DNA of 64,000 bases from Inediibacterium massiliense. GTDB lineage: Bacteria; Bacillota; Clostridia; Peptostreptococcales; Thermotaleaceae. A program made the position numbers and the translations under genes. The notes beneath the pieces were generated by a model, which saw only the letters and a list, made by a program, of their open reading frames with translations, made no database searches and was not told the origin of the DNA. The stretch is taken from positions 739,695 through 803,694 of the forward strand of contig NZ_LN876587.1 of assembly GCF_001282725.1 (NCBI RefSeq), in the 5' to 3' direction. Shown here one piece after another: positions 1 through 8,686 of the stretch. The first letter of the stretch is position 1, and each line of letters starts with the position of its first letter.

Positions 1-440
1 TTGGAAATGCAGGTACGGTGTATTATATGCCAAATTTAAACCACCCAGCTTCTTTGGCAATGAATTTATTTGCCTTAAGAATTTCATCACATATAAATTC
101 AAAATATATTTATTATCATCTAAAGACAATAAGTTCCAAAAAAGATATCATGCAGTATGTTAGAGGTGTAACAACCAAATCAATTGATAAGAAATCAGTC
201 AGGAGTATTTTTATAGCAATACCATCTAGAGAAGAACAAGATGAAATAGTGGATATAATAGAAAATTTACTCGATAAGGAAAATTTACTTGACGAACTAA
301 CCCAACTAGAAGACCAAATAGAACTTATAAAAAAATCAATCTTATTAAAAGTCTTTAGAGGAGAATTAGGAACAAACGATCCTACAGAAGAAAGTGCTCT
401 TGAATTACTTAAGGAAGTACTTAAAGAAAAAATTAAATAG
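1..440 (+). CDS. hsdS: Type I restriction-modification specificity subunit HsdS, C-terminal part (5' end outside window)
   Basis: The frame is open through the left window edge, so only about the last 146 residues are present. The visible part reads like the second target-recognition domain and distal conserved helix of HsdS: a GNAG-type turn, then KSIDKKSVRSIFIAIPSREE, the usual end of a TRD ('the IPS/PLEEQ' motif), followed by a long amphipathic helix rich in L/E/K that spaces the two TRDs and contacts HsdM. HsdS decides which DNA sequence the HsdMR complex methylates or cuts. The partner hsdM and hsdR genes are not in the window and may lie to the left. The family call is from motif recognition; the sequence specificity cannot be read from this fragment. 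Confidence 0.85.
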   Translation, partial: GNAGTVYYMPNLNHPASLAMNLFALRISSHINSKYIYYHLKTISSKKDIMQYVRGVTTKSIDKKSVRSIFIAIPSREEQDEIVDIIENLLDKENLLDELTQLEDQIELIKKSILLKVFRGELGTNDPTEESALELLKEVLKEKIK

Positions 441-457
441 CTCTTAATTATATAAGT

Positions 458-488
458 AAAGCCTAAGAAATAGATGATCTTGGGCTTG
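458..488 (+). terminator. Weak hairpin after hsdS
   Basis: A nine-pair stem with one G-U pair (AAGCCTAAG / CTTGGGCTT) starts about 18 bases after the hsdS stop. No clean T run follows, so it may only be a 3'-end stabilising hairpin. Confidence 0.4.
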
Positions 489-580
489 CATATTATATTT
501 AATTGGAGTCTATTTGAATAGAAAAAGACTAATATGCAAATTTTTATTAGATAGAAGAGATTTGATGGTAGGTGTTAAAA

Positions 581-1279
581 ATGAATAAAAGTAGAGAAAT
601 TCTTTGGTTAATTTGGCAAGATCCAGTAAAGAGACAACGTTATAAAATTGGAGAATTGTATAAAGAAAATGAAATGTATTATTTTAGATATGATTTAGAA
701 GGAGTAAAGGAAGCAAAAAAATACAACTTCGAATTATTACCATCTTTTTCACAATTAAACAGCACATATGAAAATGACAAAATGTTTCCAGTATTTTCTA
801 CTAGACTTCCAGATAAGAGAAGAAGAAATATTGATGAAATTTTGAAGAAATATGGACTAGAGAGATATGATGCTTTTGAATTCTTAAAGAAAAATGGAGG
901 TAAGTTACCAATTGATACATTAGAGTTTGTTGAGCCTATTTTTTTAAGCTATGATTTTGAAAAAATTGAGAGAAAATTTTATGTAGCAGGTACGAGATAT
1001 TATCTAAAAGAATCTAAAACAAACTTTCAAGATTTAAATATTAAAGAGGGCTTTGAACTTAAATTATTTCAAGAAAATAACAATGAGTTTGATCAATTTG
1101 CAGTAATAGTATGTAATGATCAAAAAATAAAATTAGGGTATATTCCTAGATATTTCAGTAAAACTGTATCTATGGCTATAGAAAAAAAATATATGATTGA
1201 ATGCATTGTAGATATGATAAACCTATTCGATTTTCAAGAATGTCTTAAGGTAAAGTTGATTATTAAAAAAGTGGAATAA
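581..1279 (+). CDS. HIRAN-domain protein
   Basis: A 232-residue protein whose C-terminal half (from about residue 130) matches the HIRAN pattern: FYVAGTRYY, then a G-F-E-L strand, ENNNEFDQFAVIV, and LGYIPRYFS. HIRAN domains bind DNA ends and are found in HLTF/Rad5-type helicases and as stand-alone genes near restriction or defence loci. The first 120 residues are not recognised. The ATG at 581 is chosen because GGTAGGTG lies seven bases upstream; a GTG at 572 is also in frame but has no ribosome site. It lies between an hsdS end and a helicase island, so a role in DNA-end sensing or defence is a reasonable inference but is not shown. Confidence 0.75.
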   Translation: MNKSREILWLIWQDPVKRQRYKIGELYKENEMYYFRYDLEGVKEAKKYNFELLPSFSQLNSTYENDKMFPVFSTRLPDKRRRNIDEILKKYGLERYDAFEFLKKNGGKLPIDTLEFVEPIFLSYDFEKIERKFYVAGTRYYLKESKTNFQDLNIKEGFELKLFQENNNEFDQFAVIVCNDQKIKLGYIPRYFSKTVSMAIEKKYMIECIVDMINLFDFQECLKVKLIIKKVE

Positions 1280-1298
1280 AATTTTTTTATTTAAGAGA

Positions 1299-1328
1299 AA
1301 AACTCGATTCGTTCTGAATCGAGTTTTT
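1299..1328 (+). terminator. Rho-independent terminator after the HIRAN gene
   Basis: A perfect 12-bp stem (AAAACTCGATTC / GAATCGAGTTTT), five-base loop and trailing T run, 20 bases after the stop codon. Confidence 0.9.
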
Positions 1329-2174
1329 AATATATTTTGAAATTATTATACATTGAACCTGATTTATAGAATTTTTTAGATGAAAAAGGATGATAATAAG
1401 TATTTTTATGTCCATGACGTATCTATTATATATCAATAAATCTATTATAGAGTATCGTATTTGTGGTAAAATTGCAGTAAATGCAGTATACATTAATATT
1501 TTAATTAAGGCTGGTTTGATAGATGATGTGTTAGGCGAGAAAAATTATATTTCAATCAATAAAGATTTGAGCTTATTTAGGAGTCAGCATAGTTTCAAAT
1601 AACGCTAATTTCTACTATTTTTTTAGAAATGTTATGAGAGACGATTAAAGATTATAAAATTGGAGTTATAAGTTTATTTTATAAGTTCATACTTTACAGT
1701 GATATTTGTCTGAATGAGATTATGATAATATGCATTAAAGAATGATAATTTAGCTTATATAACAAACGAAAAATATTCAGTATTTAACAAGAATTGGGAG
1801 TTGATGTGTGAAGTGATTCTCGTTTTTGAATTGACGAAACAAGGGAAAAAACGACAATAATAGTCAAAGGAATTCTACAAAATTCATCTAATTAATATAT
1901 TAGATGTAGATTAAATTGAAATCATGGCAGTATTAATAATGACAAAGAGTATTGTATTATTTTGTTATAAATGATTGTTCTTTAATATCACATATACTTA
2001 GTATGTCCATAATGAGAAGCGAAGGTATGTAGTTGTTTAAGATATGAAATGGAGAACCGTATCACAAGTAAGTTCGGGTTTTGAGGAATCGCTTCTATTT
2101 GAGTTATGGAAGTGGGTAATGGGGATAATGGCGGTTAATTGGATTGATTACTATAGATGATGAGGAGAATACTG
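1329..2174. other. AT-rich spacer without a convincing gene
   Basis: About 850 bases. Two short open frames (1390-1602, 70 codons; 2044-2160, 38 codons) have no ribosome site and no recognisable family, so they are not called as genes. The stretch holds one copy of the 22-base direct repeat at 1461 that recurs at 6048. The composition and lack of genes suggest decayed or non-coding element DNA. Confidence 0.5.
1461..1482 (+). repeat. Left copy of 22-base direct repeat (candidate attachment site)
   Basis: Begins TTGTGGTAAAATTGCAGT and matches the copy at 6048-6069 in 21 of 22 positions, same orientation. The two copies enclose the helicase and the integrase remnant. Confidence 0.6.
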
Positions 2175-5100
2175 TTGGAAAAAAAGAAAGTAACAAAAAA
2201 AATAGTAAATTTTTGGTATATAATTGAGATTTTGACTCAAGAGAAGTTTCCTAAACAAGATTATATAAGCCGGAAAATCACAGATAGGGTCAGAGAATAT
2301 TCAATTAATACGAAAAATACTGATCCTAAAGGTATTAAGTATAACAAATTCACGATCTATACTGAATTGAAAGGTCAATGTGAAATCAGTGATAAGGTAA
2401 AAAAAGATGATGAGAATTATAAGTTTCATCAAGAGGTTAGTAGCATAGGTCATATATGCTACGGCAAAGTGCAGCGTGAGGGTATAGTCCGAAAACTCTA
2501 TGAGGTGTTAAAGGTTGAGGACAAAAGACAGGAGAAGGAAATTGATGATATTTGTTTATTCACATTTAAAAGTTCTTTCACCGGGGAATATGAGGAAAAA
2601 AGCTTGCAAGTGTCCCCACTCATTTGGGGCGTCTACAAATGTTATGCAAATAAGGATAAGAAGCATAAAGGGATTTCTCATGATGATTATCAAGATGAAG
2701 TTGAATTGATTGAGCGAGAATTTGGTGATGACTTAAAGGTTAATAATGAGTTCATCGATAAGATTTACAAGTTACTGTTTGACAAATATATTGTGCCACT
2801 GGAACTAGAATCATACACGAAAAAAGTGGGCGTATTCATTTATTCAAGATTTAAAAATGAGGAGATAAAAGAAAAGGAAGAGGAGAAACTAGAAGATGTC
2901 AGTGAACTAGTCAAGAGCTTTTACTCAGATGATTTATCAATGATAAGTAGCGAGCTAAGTCAACTAGATTCGTTTAATGATATGCAAAATGATGTTATTG
3001 AATATATAATAAATCGATATTATTCAGATAAGAAACCAAAACATATTGAAGAAAATAAAATAAATATACGTACTGACAAGCATGAGCTGGAATCTGTGCT
3101 TTCTATTGAAAATATTTCACTGGGTAAATGGCCTTCGAAGTTTAATCCTGCGTTGATGCAACAAGTAGCAATTAATTATGGAATGTTTGAAAATGAATTG
3201 CAGAATATATTTTCGGTAAATGGACCTCCCGGAACAGGTAAAACAACACTGTTAAAAGAAATAATTGCACACAATATTGTTGAGCGAGCAATAAAGTTAT
3301 CTGAATATGATAATCCAGATGACGCATTTTTTCCCATTTCATTTTATGATGATCAAGGGAAGAAAAAAGTATATCATCAATTTTTTCCTAACTATTATGT
3401 ATTTAAAGATGAGTCTATTAATCATCATAGTATGTTGGTTGCATCTAACAATAATGCTGCAGTCGAAAATATTACTGTTGAACTTCCGAACTCAAACAGC
3501 CTGCTAAAAGGGTTAAGTCCAAGTCTATCTGATAATACTAAAGACACAATGAAATTAAGACAAAATCATGATTTGTTTGATATTTCGAAATGCAAGACCA
3601 AAGAATTGTACAGTGAATATAGAGATAATCCTGAAGCTGAAAAAGATAAGAATGCTAAGAAAAAAATTGAAGTTAAAGAGTTTAAAGAAGATATATACTT
3701 TTCCTGGTTAGCCCACAAAAGGCTCACTAATGGGGAGAACGGAACAGATCCAAAAGAGATCAATACATGGGGATTAATTTCAGCTCCTCTTGGAAAAAAA
3801 TCTAATTTAAATACTTATTACTATAATGTTTTAAGTCACTTTGTTAAAACCGCAATGAAATATACAAAAACCTGTAGTGAACGGTTAATTCAGTATGAAG
3901 TTTCTAGAAAGAAGTTTCTTAGTCAATTAAAACTGGTAGAGAAGCTAAAGAAAGAGCTAATATTAGATTTAAAAGCAGAAAAAGATTTTGAAATTAGGAA
4001 AAAGAAAATTGAGAAGAAACTTCGCGATCTTGAAGACTCTGAGAATAAGTTAAAGAAACAGATCAATAAAGTTATAGATGAGAATAATAACTTATCAAGG
4101 AGTAAAAAAATTAAAGAGATTGAGGTTTCTAAGATTGAAGAGAAGAGGCAGGATGAATATGTCGAAGTTGAATTGTTAGAAGCCGATGTATTTCAAAATG
4201 AAGAGAACCTAAAAAATATTAGTGACACGATTAAAAAAATGGAAGAAAACATTGGACTTATCGATAAGCTTATCTACAAATTCTATAAAACAGAAAAGAT
4301 GAATGAAGTAGATAGAGAAAAAGTAAAGCGCACTGAGATTCACAATGATCTAATGAAAGTAAGAAAAAAGCTAAAGGAACATAAAGGTGAGATAAAAAAA
4401 CTCTTGAGACAACAACGTGATCTTCAAAAGAAAATTAAAAAAATTGATAATAGTATTGATGATAATTTGAATGTTTTAGAAGAGTACAGAAAGAAGTTAA
4501 ATGAAATTGACAGTTCAAAATTAGAATTACATCAAAAAATTGAGCAAGCAATGAAAGTTCTGAATGAAAAGCTTGATTATATAAAAGCAACTAGAGCTAT
4601 TATTGACAATGAATTTTGGGAAAATTTGAACTCAAAAGATGAGAAAGCGTCTACCAAGGCTCAACTTACTAACCCTTGGATTACTAGTGATTTTAATAGA
4701 GAACGAGAGAAGTTATTTTACTATGCTCTACAGCTGCATAAAAATTTTATTTTATCATCAAAATCGTGTAGATGTAATTTCAACTTACTTGGAATGTTAT
4801 GGGGATATGTAGGTGATGAAAATAATGAAATTAAGGTTTTTTATCCTGAACATAAAGACCAGGCATTTCCTCATTTGTTAAATACATTGTTTTTGCTTAC
4901 ACCAGTTTTTTCAACGACATTTGCATCAGTAGGAAGATTCTTAAAAAATGTAAAACAAGGAAATAGTATAGGGTTGCTTATTGTTGATGAGGCAGGTCAG
5001 GCAACCCCACAAATTGCGTTAGGTGCTCTTTGGAGATCTAGGAAAGCAATCATAGTTGGTGATCCTAAACAAGTTGAACCTGTTGTTACATCAGATACGG

Positions 5101-5867
5101 AAATCATTATGAAGGCATTCTCCGATGATATTTTATCTTCCTATCAGAATAAGACGCTTTCTGTACAAGGCTTTGCGGATGCGATTAATCCAATTGGATC
5201 TTTTATAAAAGATCAATCATTGATAGAAAGTAAAGGGGATTGGGTGGGTTGTCCACTGGTTGTACATAGAAGATGTATTAATCCTATGTTTGATATTTCG
5301 AATGAACTTTCCTATGGAAAAACTATGAAGTATCAGACGAATCAGCCTGATGAATCATCATGTAATAAATTCCTGATCTTAAACTCGTGTTGGATAGATA
5401 TTAAAGGTACAGAAGTAGGGCATAAGAATCATTATGTCAGAGAGCAAGGGAAGGCAATATTGGAGTTGGTTAAGAAGAGTTTTAATACATATAGTAGTAC
5501 GGCTGGAGATTCTAGCAAGCCTAGTCTATATATAATTTCACCATTTACTACGGTAATTAACGCATTGAGAGATTTACTAAGTAAAGACAAAAGTTTATCT
5601 AAATTTGATTACTTTGAGGACTGGCTTGATGAGAGTCTGGGTACTGTTCATAAGTTTCAAGGCAAAGAAGCAAATGAAGTGATTTTTGCACTAGGTTGTG
5701 ATAAAAATGCAATGGGCGCTGTTAAGTGGGTGAATAGAAACATACTGAATGTAGCAGCAACAAGAGCAAAGTATCGATTTTATATTATTGGTGATTACGA
5801 GATTTGGACAAAATCCGAAATTTTCGAAATAGCATCTAGACATCTGCCTAAGTTAGAGAATTATTGA
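2175..5867 (+). CDS. Superfamily 1 (Upf1-like) DNA/RNA helicase with a long coiled-coil insert
   Basis: A protein of about 1230 residues. Seen in order: an N-terminal domain of unknown fold; Walker A NGPPGTGKTTLLKEI near residue 348; a highly charged coiled coil from about 570 to 805; motif II VDEAGQATPQ near 935; motif III GDPKQVEPV near 960; and motifs V/VI GTVHKFQGKEANEV and NVAATRAKYRF at about 1155-1205. This is the Upf1/SMUBP-2-like AAA_11/AAA_12 layout, with the coiled coil splitting the two RecA halves. TTG at 2175 is chosen because GAGGAG lies seven bases before it; the upstream ATG pair at 2157 has no ribosome site. Such long helicases are common as single genes in accessory islands and some act in phage defence, but the function here is not known. 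Confidence 0.8.
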   Translation: MEKKKVTKKIVNFWYIIEILTQEKFPKQDYISRKITDRVREYSINTKNTDPKGIKYNKFTIYTELKGQCEISDKVKKDDENYKFHQEVSSIGHICYGKVQREGIVRKLYEVLKVEDKRQEKEIDDICLFTFKSSFTGEYEEKSLQVSPLIWGVYKCYANKDKKHKGISHDDYQDEVELIEREFGDDLKVNNEFIDKIYKLLFDKYIVPLELESYTKKVGVFIYSRFKNEEIKEKEEEKLEDVSELVKSFYSDDLSMISSELSQLDSFNDMQNDVIEYIINRYYSDKKPKHIEENKINIRTDKHELESVLSIENISLGKWPSKFNPALMQQVAINYGMFENELQNIFSVNGPPGTGKTTLLKEIIAHNIVERAIKLSEYDNPDDAFFPISFYDDQGKKKVYHQFFPNYYVFKDESINHHSMLVASNNNAAVENITVELPNSNSLLKGLSPSLSDNTKDTMKLRQNHDLFDISKCKTKELYSEYRDNPEAEKDKNAKKKIEVKEFKEDIYFSWLAHKRLTNGENGTDPKEINTWGLISAPLGKKSNLNTYYYNVLSHFVKTAMKYTKTCSERLIQYEVSRKKFLSQLKLVEKLKKELILDLKAEKDFEIRKKKIEKKLRDLEDSENKLKKQINKVIDENNNLSRSKKIKEIEVSKIEEKRQDEYVEVELLEADVFQNEENLKNISDTIKKMEENIGLIDKLIYKFYKTEKMNEVDREKVKRTEIHNDLMKVRKKLKEHKGEIKKLLRQQRDLQKKIKKIDNSIDDNLNVLEEYRKKLNEIDSSKLELHQKIEQAMKVLNEKLDYIKATRAIIDNEFWENLNSKDEKASTKAQLTNPWITSDFNREREKLFYYALQLHKNFILSSKSCRCNFNLLGMLWGYVGDENNEIKVFYPEHKDQAFPHLLNTLFLLTPVFSTTFASVGRFLKNVKQGNSIGLLIVDEAGQATPQIALGALWRSRKAIIVGDPKQVEPVVTSDTEIIMKAFSDDILSSYQNKTLSVQGFADAINPIGSFIKDQSLIESKGDWVGCPLVVHRRCINPMFDISNELSYGKTMKYQTNQPDESSCNKFLILNSCWIDIKGTEVGHKNHYVREQGKAILELVKKSFNTYSSTAGDSSKPSLYIISPFTTVINALRDLLSKDKSLSKFDYFEDWLDESLGTVHKFQGKEANEVIFALGCDKNAMGAVKWVNRNILNVAATRAKYRFYIIGDYEIWTKSEIFEIASRHLPKLENY

Positions 5868-6004
5868 GAATGAATGAACATCCGAAAGTAGTTCAAGAGT
5901 TATTAGGACATAGTAGTATCACAACAACCTTAGATATTTATTCTCATGTTTCATTAGATATGAAAGAAGAAGCTGCTGAAAAACTTAATACGATTTTCAA
6001 ATAG
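5861..6004 (+). pseudogene. C-terminal remnant of a tyrosine recombinase/integrase
   Basis: The frame reads MNEHPKVVQELLGHSSIT, TTLDIYSHVSLDMKEEAAEK and LNTIF. This is the end of a phage-type integrase with the conserved H (LGHSS) and the catalytic Tyr (DIYSHV). The matching frame begins inside the last codons of the helicase gene, which it overlaps in another frame. The N-terminal arm-binding domain and catalytic R-K-H-R residues are gone. It is followed by a terminator and then by the right copy of the 22-base repeat. Confidence 0.85.
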
Positions 6005-6005
6005 G

Positions 6006-6041
6006 AAAACACCTCTAAAGTTGAATTTAGAGGTGTTTTTT
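6006..6041 (+). terminator. Rho-independent terminator after the integrase remnant
   Basis: A perfect 14-bp stem (AAAACACCTCTAAA / TTTAGAGGTGTTTT), six-base loop and T run. It directly follows the remnant's stop codon. Confidence 0.9.
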
Positions 6042-6047
6042 AACCGG

Positions 6048-6069
6048 TTGTAGTAAAATTGCAGTAAAT
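6048..6069 (+). repeat. Right copy of 22-base direct repeat (candidate attachment site)
   Basis: Begins TTGTAGTAAAATTGCAGT; one mismatch (A for G at position 5) to the copy at 1461-1482. It lies seven bases after the integrase terminator. Confidence 0.6.
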
Positions 6070-6169
6070 TATTAAATTACTGTTTTATAAACCAACAAAA
6101 TAATGTGTTATATGGTTGATATCAAGCTATTTATAGATGATATTCATTTGTTTTTAACTTCAATATTAT

Positions 6170-7261
6170 TTACACATTAAATCTAAATAATATTACATCT
6201 CCATCTTGTACAACATATTCTTTTCCCTCAAGTCTTACAACGCCTTTTTCTTTTGCAGTAGTCATATTTCCTGCTTGTACTAAATCATCAAAGGAAATAG
6301 TTTCAGCTCGAATGAATCCTCTTTCAATATCTGTATGGATTTTTCCAGCAGCTTGTGGTGCCTTGGTACCTATTTTAATAGTCCATGCACGTACTTCTTG
6401 AGGACCAGCAGTTAAAAAGCTCATAAGACCTAATAATCTATATCCAGCTTTGATTAATTTATCAAGTCCAGATTCTTCAAGTCCTAATTCTTCTAAGAAT
6501 TGTTGTTTTTCTTCATCATCAAGCTCTGATATTTCAGCTTCTATTTTTGCACAAACTACTACTACTTCTGCATTTTCTTCTTGAGCATGACCTCTTACTT
6601 CTTTTACCATATCATTTTCTGCACCTTCTAAAAGGTCTTCTTCAGAAACGTTAGCAACATAGATAATAGGTTTATAAGAAAGAAGGCTATATCCTTTTAC
6701 TACTTCTCTTTCATCATCTGTTAAATCTAGAGTTCTAGCAGATTTTCCTTCTTCTAGTGTTTCTTTAATACGTTCTAGAAGTTCTAATTCTTTTTGAAGA
6801 GATTTATCTCCTTTAAGTAATTTTCTAGTCTTTTGAATACGACGATCAATTACCTCAATATCTGAAAAAATAAGTTCAAGATTGATAGTTTCAATGTCTC
6901 GTAGGGGACCTACAGATCCTTCTACGTGTACAATATTTTCATCTTCAAAACATCTTACTACATGAACAATTGCTGCAACTTCACGAATATGAGATAGAAA
7001 TTTATTTCCTAAACCTTCGCCTTTACTTGCTCCTCTTACAAGGCCTGCAATATCATAAAATTCTATAGCAGTTGGAACAATTTTTTGAGAATCATACATT
7101 TTTTGTAATACATCTAATCTGTGATCTGGAACAGAAACTACACCTACATTTGGTTCTATCGTACAAAATGGATAATTTGCAGATTCAGCACCAGCTTTTG
7201 TAATAGCGTTGAATAATGTACTTTTTCCTACGTTGGGTAGACCTACGATACCTAATTTCAT
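6170..7261 (-). CDS. ychF: Redox-regulated ribosome-binding ATPase YchF
   Basis: 363 residues, the standard length of this universal Obg-family ATPase. The P-loop is GLPNVGKST at residues 6-14, followed by the YchF hallmarks NAITKAGAESANYPFCTIEP and, at the C terminus, a TGS domain ending FRAETISFDDL-type sequence and VVQDGDVILFRF. YchF prefers ATP over GTP because its G4 motif is altered. It binds the 50S subunit and affects translation and oxidative-stress responses. It is the only gene on the reverse strand in this part, alone between the accessory island and the divergent membrane-protein gene. The family call is secure. Confidence 0.97.
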   Translation of the reverse strand: MKLGIVGLPNVGKSTLFNAITKAGAESANYPFCTIEPNVGVVSVPDHRLDVLQKMYDSQKIVPTAIEFYDIAGLVRGASKGEGLGNKFLSHIREVAAIVHVVRCFEDENIVHVEGSVGPLRDIETINLELIFSDIEVIDRRIQKTRKLLKGDKSLQKELELLERIKETLEEGKSARTLDLTDDEREVVKGYSLLSYKPIIYVANVSEEDLLEGAENDMVKEVRGHAQEENAEVVVVCAKIEAEISELDDEEKQQFLEELGLEESGLDKLIKAGYRLLGLMSFLTAGPQEVRAWTIKIGTKAPQAAGKIHTDIERGFIRAETISFDDLVQAGNMTTAKEKGVVRLEGKEYVVQDGDVILFRFNV

Positions 7262-7306
7262 CTATAATTCTTCCTTTCAAACGATCTGTGTTTTTATACA
7301 AATTCA

Positions 7307-7335
7307 ATTATAACGGATAAATGTAGAGAAGGCAA
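7307..7335 (-). promoter_or_regulatory. Candidate sigma-A promoter for ychF
   Basis: On the reverse strand TTGCCT, a 17-base spacer and TATAAT, ending about 45 bases before the ychF start. The -10 is perfect and the -35 matches in 4 of 6 positions. Confidence 0.5.
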
Positions 7336-7397
7336 TCCTCTATATTCTTCACATATTTTATAAAAAGCTTCAATACAATACAATAAGGGGTGAGACT

Positions 7398-8594
7398 ATG
7401 ATATCTAGTAAAAGTATGAAGGATTTGTCTTTATCTATTTTATTTGGAATACTCATTATTGTGTATCTTGTAGGGGATTGTCATATAGAGAGAGTAAGTA
7501 TAGTATGTATTACTATATTTTTATATACATTTATAAAGAATATAAAAATAAAAAATGTATATTCTTTATGGGTAGCTATTTTAGGAATAATAATAGGTAT
7601 GTGTATAGGCGGATATAATTTGCATTTTTTTGAATATGAATCCAATGTGCAAAGTGAGGGTATCTCTATAGAGAAGAATCATAATACAGCTGTATTGTTA
7701 ATTTTTGATGGAGAACCTATGCAATATAATATCCCTATATTATTATATAATATGAATAGAAAACCCAATATAAAGGATAAGATCCTTATGCCCTATGAAC
7801 TTTATTCTTATAAAAGAATATATGAAGAAGCAGGGATGAGTAGATATATAGATACTGCCCAAAAGATTCATACAGAACTTAAAAATAAATTGGATCATGG
7901 ATATGATGTGTATGTATCTTATTTGAATAATACGCCTTATTATTCTCAGGTGATTCAGATGATTATAAAGGGAAATTATGAAAAAATAGTGGTAGCTCCT
8001 GTTTTTTTGACAGAAACAAAAGATTATGAATATATTGTACATACTTTAGAGGTAGAGAATCTTTATAAAGCAAATGATCAAATTAAATTTATGCCTTCAC
8101 TATGGGATAGTGAAAAAATTCCTAAGTCTATTGCAAACAAAATAGTAGATACAGAATATAAAAAAGTAGAAACAGGGATCATACTTATGGGAAGTGTTTT
8201 TGAAAAGATGGATCGTTCCATCAATCCTAAAGCTCTTCAGCAGGAAAGAGTTTTTATGGATAAAATCAAAGAGGAACTAATAAGTATTGGATATGAGGAA
8301 AGAAAAATAAAATTTGTTCAAATGAGATCAAAAAAAGAAGAGATAGAAGACAGTATACAACAATTGCAACAATATGGAGTGGGTAAAATATTTTTGATTG
8401 GAGTAGATGACATTGTAGATAAAATAGAAGATCAACATTATCTTAAAGATTTTATAAAGGAAAAAAAGACAGAAAGTATAGAATTTGAATATATGAAGGG
8501 TTGGGGAAAAACAAATCAAGTCACTGAAGAATTAGAATTTAGGATACGTTTGATGAATGTAGATGATTGGAGCATAGATGATTTAAATGAATAG
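7398..8594 (+). CDS. Membrane-anchored protein with a ferrochelatase/CbiX-like soluble domain
   Basis: 398 residues. Three short hydrophobic segments (about 9-26, 33-47, 55-71) are followed by a soluble domain beginning TAVLLIFDGEP. The pattern of a strand followed by Y-N-I-P-x-L-L, a later SYLNNTPYYSQVIQMII and an IVVAPVFLTETKDYE segment resembles the chelatase fold of ferrochelatase and sirohydrochlorin chelatase. The normal catalytic His is not evident, so chelatase activity is doubtful. A good GGGGTGAG site precedes ATG 7398. It stands upstream of the ymfF/ymfH pair, about 90 bases apart, possibly in one transcript. The domain assignment is a pattern judgement only. Confidence 0.5.
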   Translation: MISSKSMKDLSLSILFGILIIVYLVGDCHIERVSIVCITIFLYTFIKNIKIKNVYSLWVAILGIIIGMCIGGYNLHFFEYESNVQSEGISIEKNHNTAVLLIFDGEPMQYNIPILLYNMNRKPNIKDKILMPYELYSYKRIYEEAGMSRYIDTAQKIHTELKNKLDHGYDVYVSYLNNTPYYSQVIQMIIKGNYEKIVVAPVFLTETKDYEYIVHTLEVENLYKANDQIKFMPSLWDSEKIPKSIANKIVDTEYKKVETGIILMGSVFEKMDRSINPKALQQERVFMDKIKEELISIGYEERKIKFVQMRSKKEEIEDSIQQLQQYGVGKIFLIGVDDIVDKIEDQHYLKDFIKEKKTESIEFEYMKGWGKTNQVTEELEFRIRLMNVDDWSIDDLNE

Positions 8595-8686
8595 ATTGGA
8601 AAAAATTAACCATAATAAGTAGTGACAATATGCAGGTTTTAAGATATAAATATATAAGGAAATATAAATTTAAGGAGGGAGTTTAT

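Larger units (their letters stand above)
1461..6069. mobile_element. Candidate small integrated element carrying a helicase and an integrase remnant
   Basis: Bounded by the two 22-base direct repeats. Inside are a long spacer, a superfamily 1 helicase and, next to the right repeat, the last 44-48 codons of a tyrosine recombinase followed by a terminator. An integrase 3' end directly beside an att-like repeat is the usual arrangement of integrated elements. The integrase is not functional here, so the element would be immobile. The boundaries are inferred from the repeats only. Confidence 0.4.

Noticed and set aside
1390-1602. Open frame of 70 codons overlapping the left 22-base repeat
   Set aside because: No ribosome site, no recognised family, and the repeat inside it is non-coding at its second location.
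2044-2160. 38-codon open frame (starts MKWRTVSQVSS) just before the helicase
   Set aside because: No ribosome site and no similarity recognised; it could be a leader peptide but evidence is too thin.
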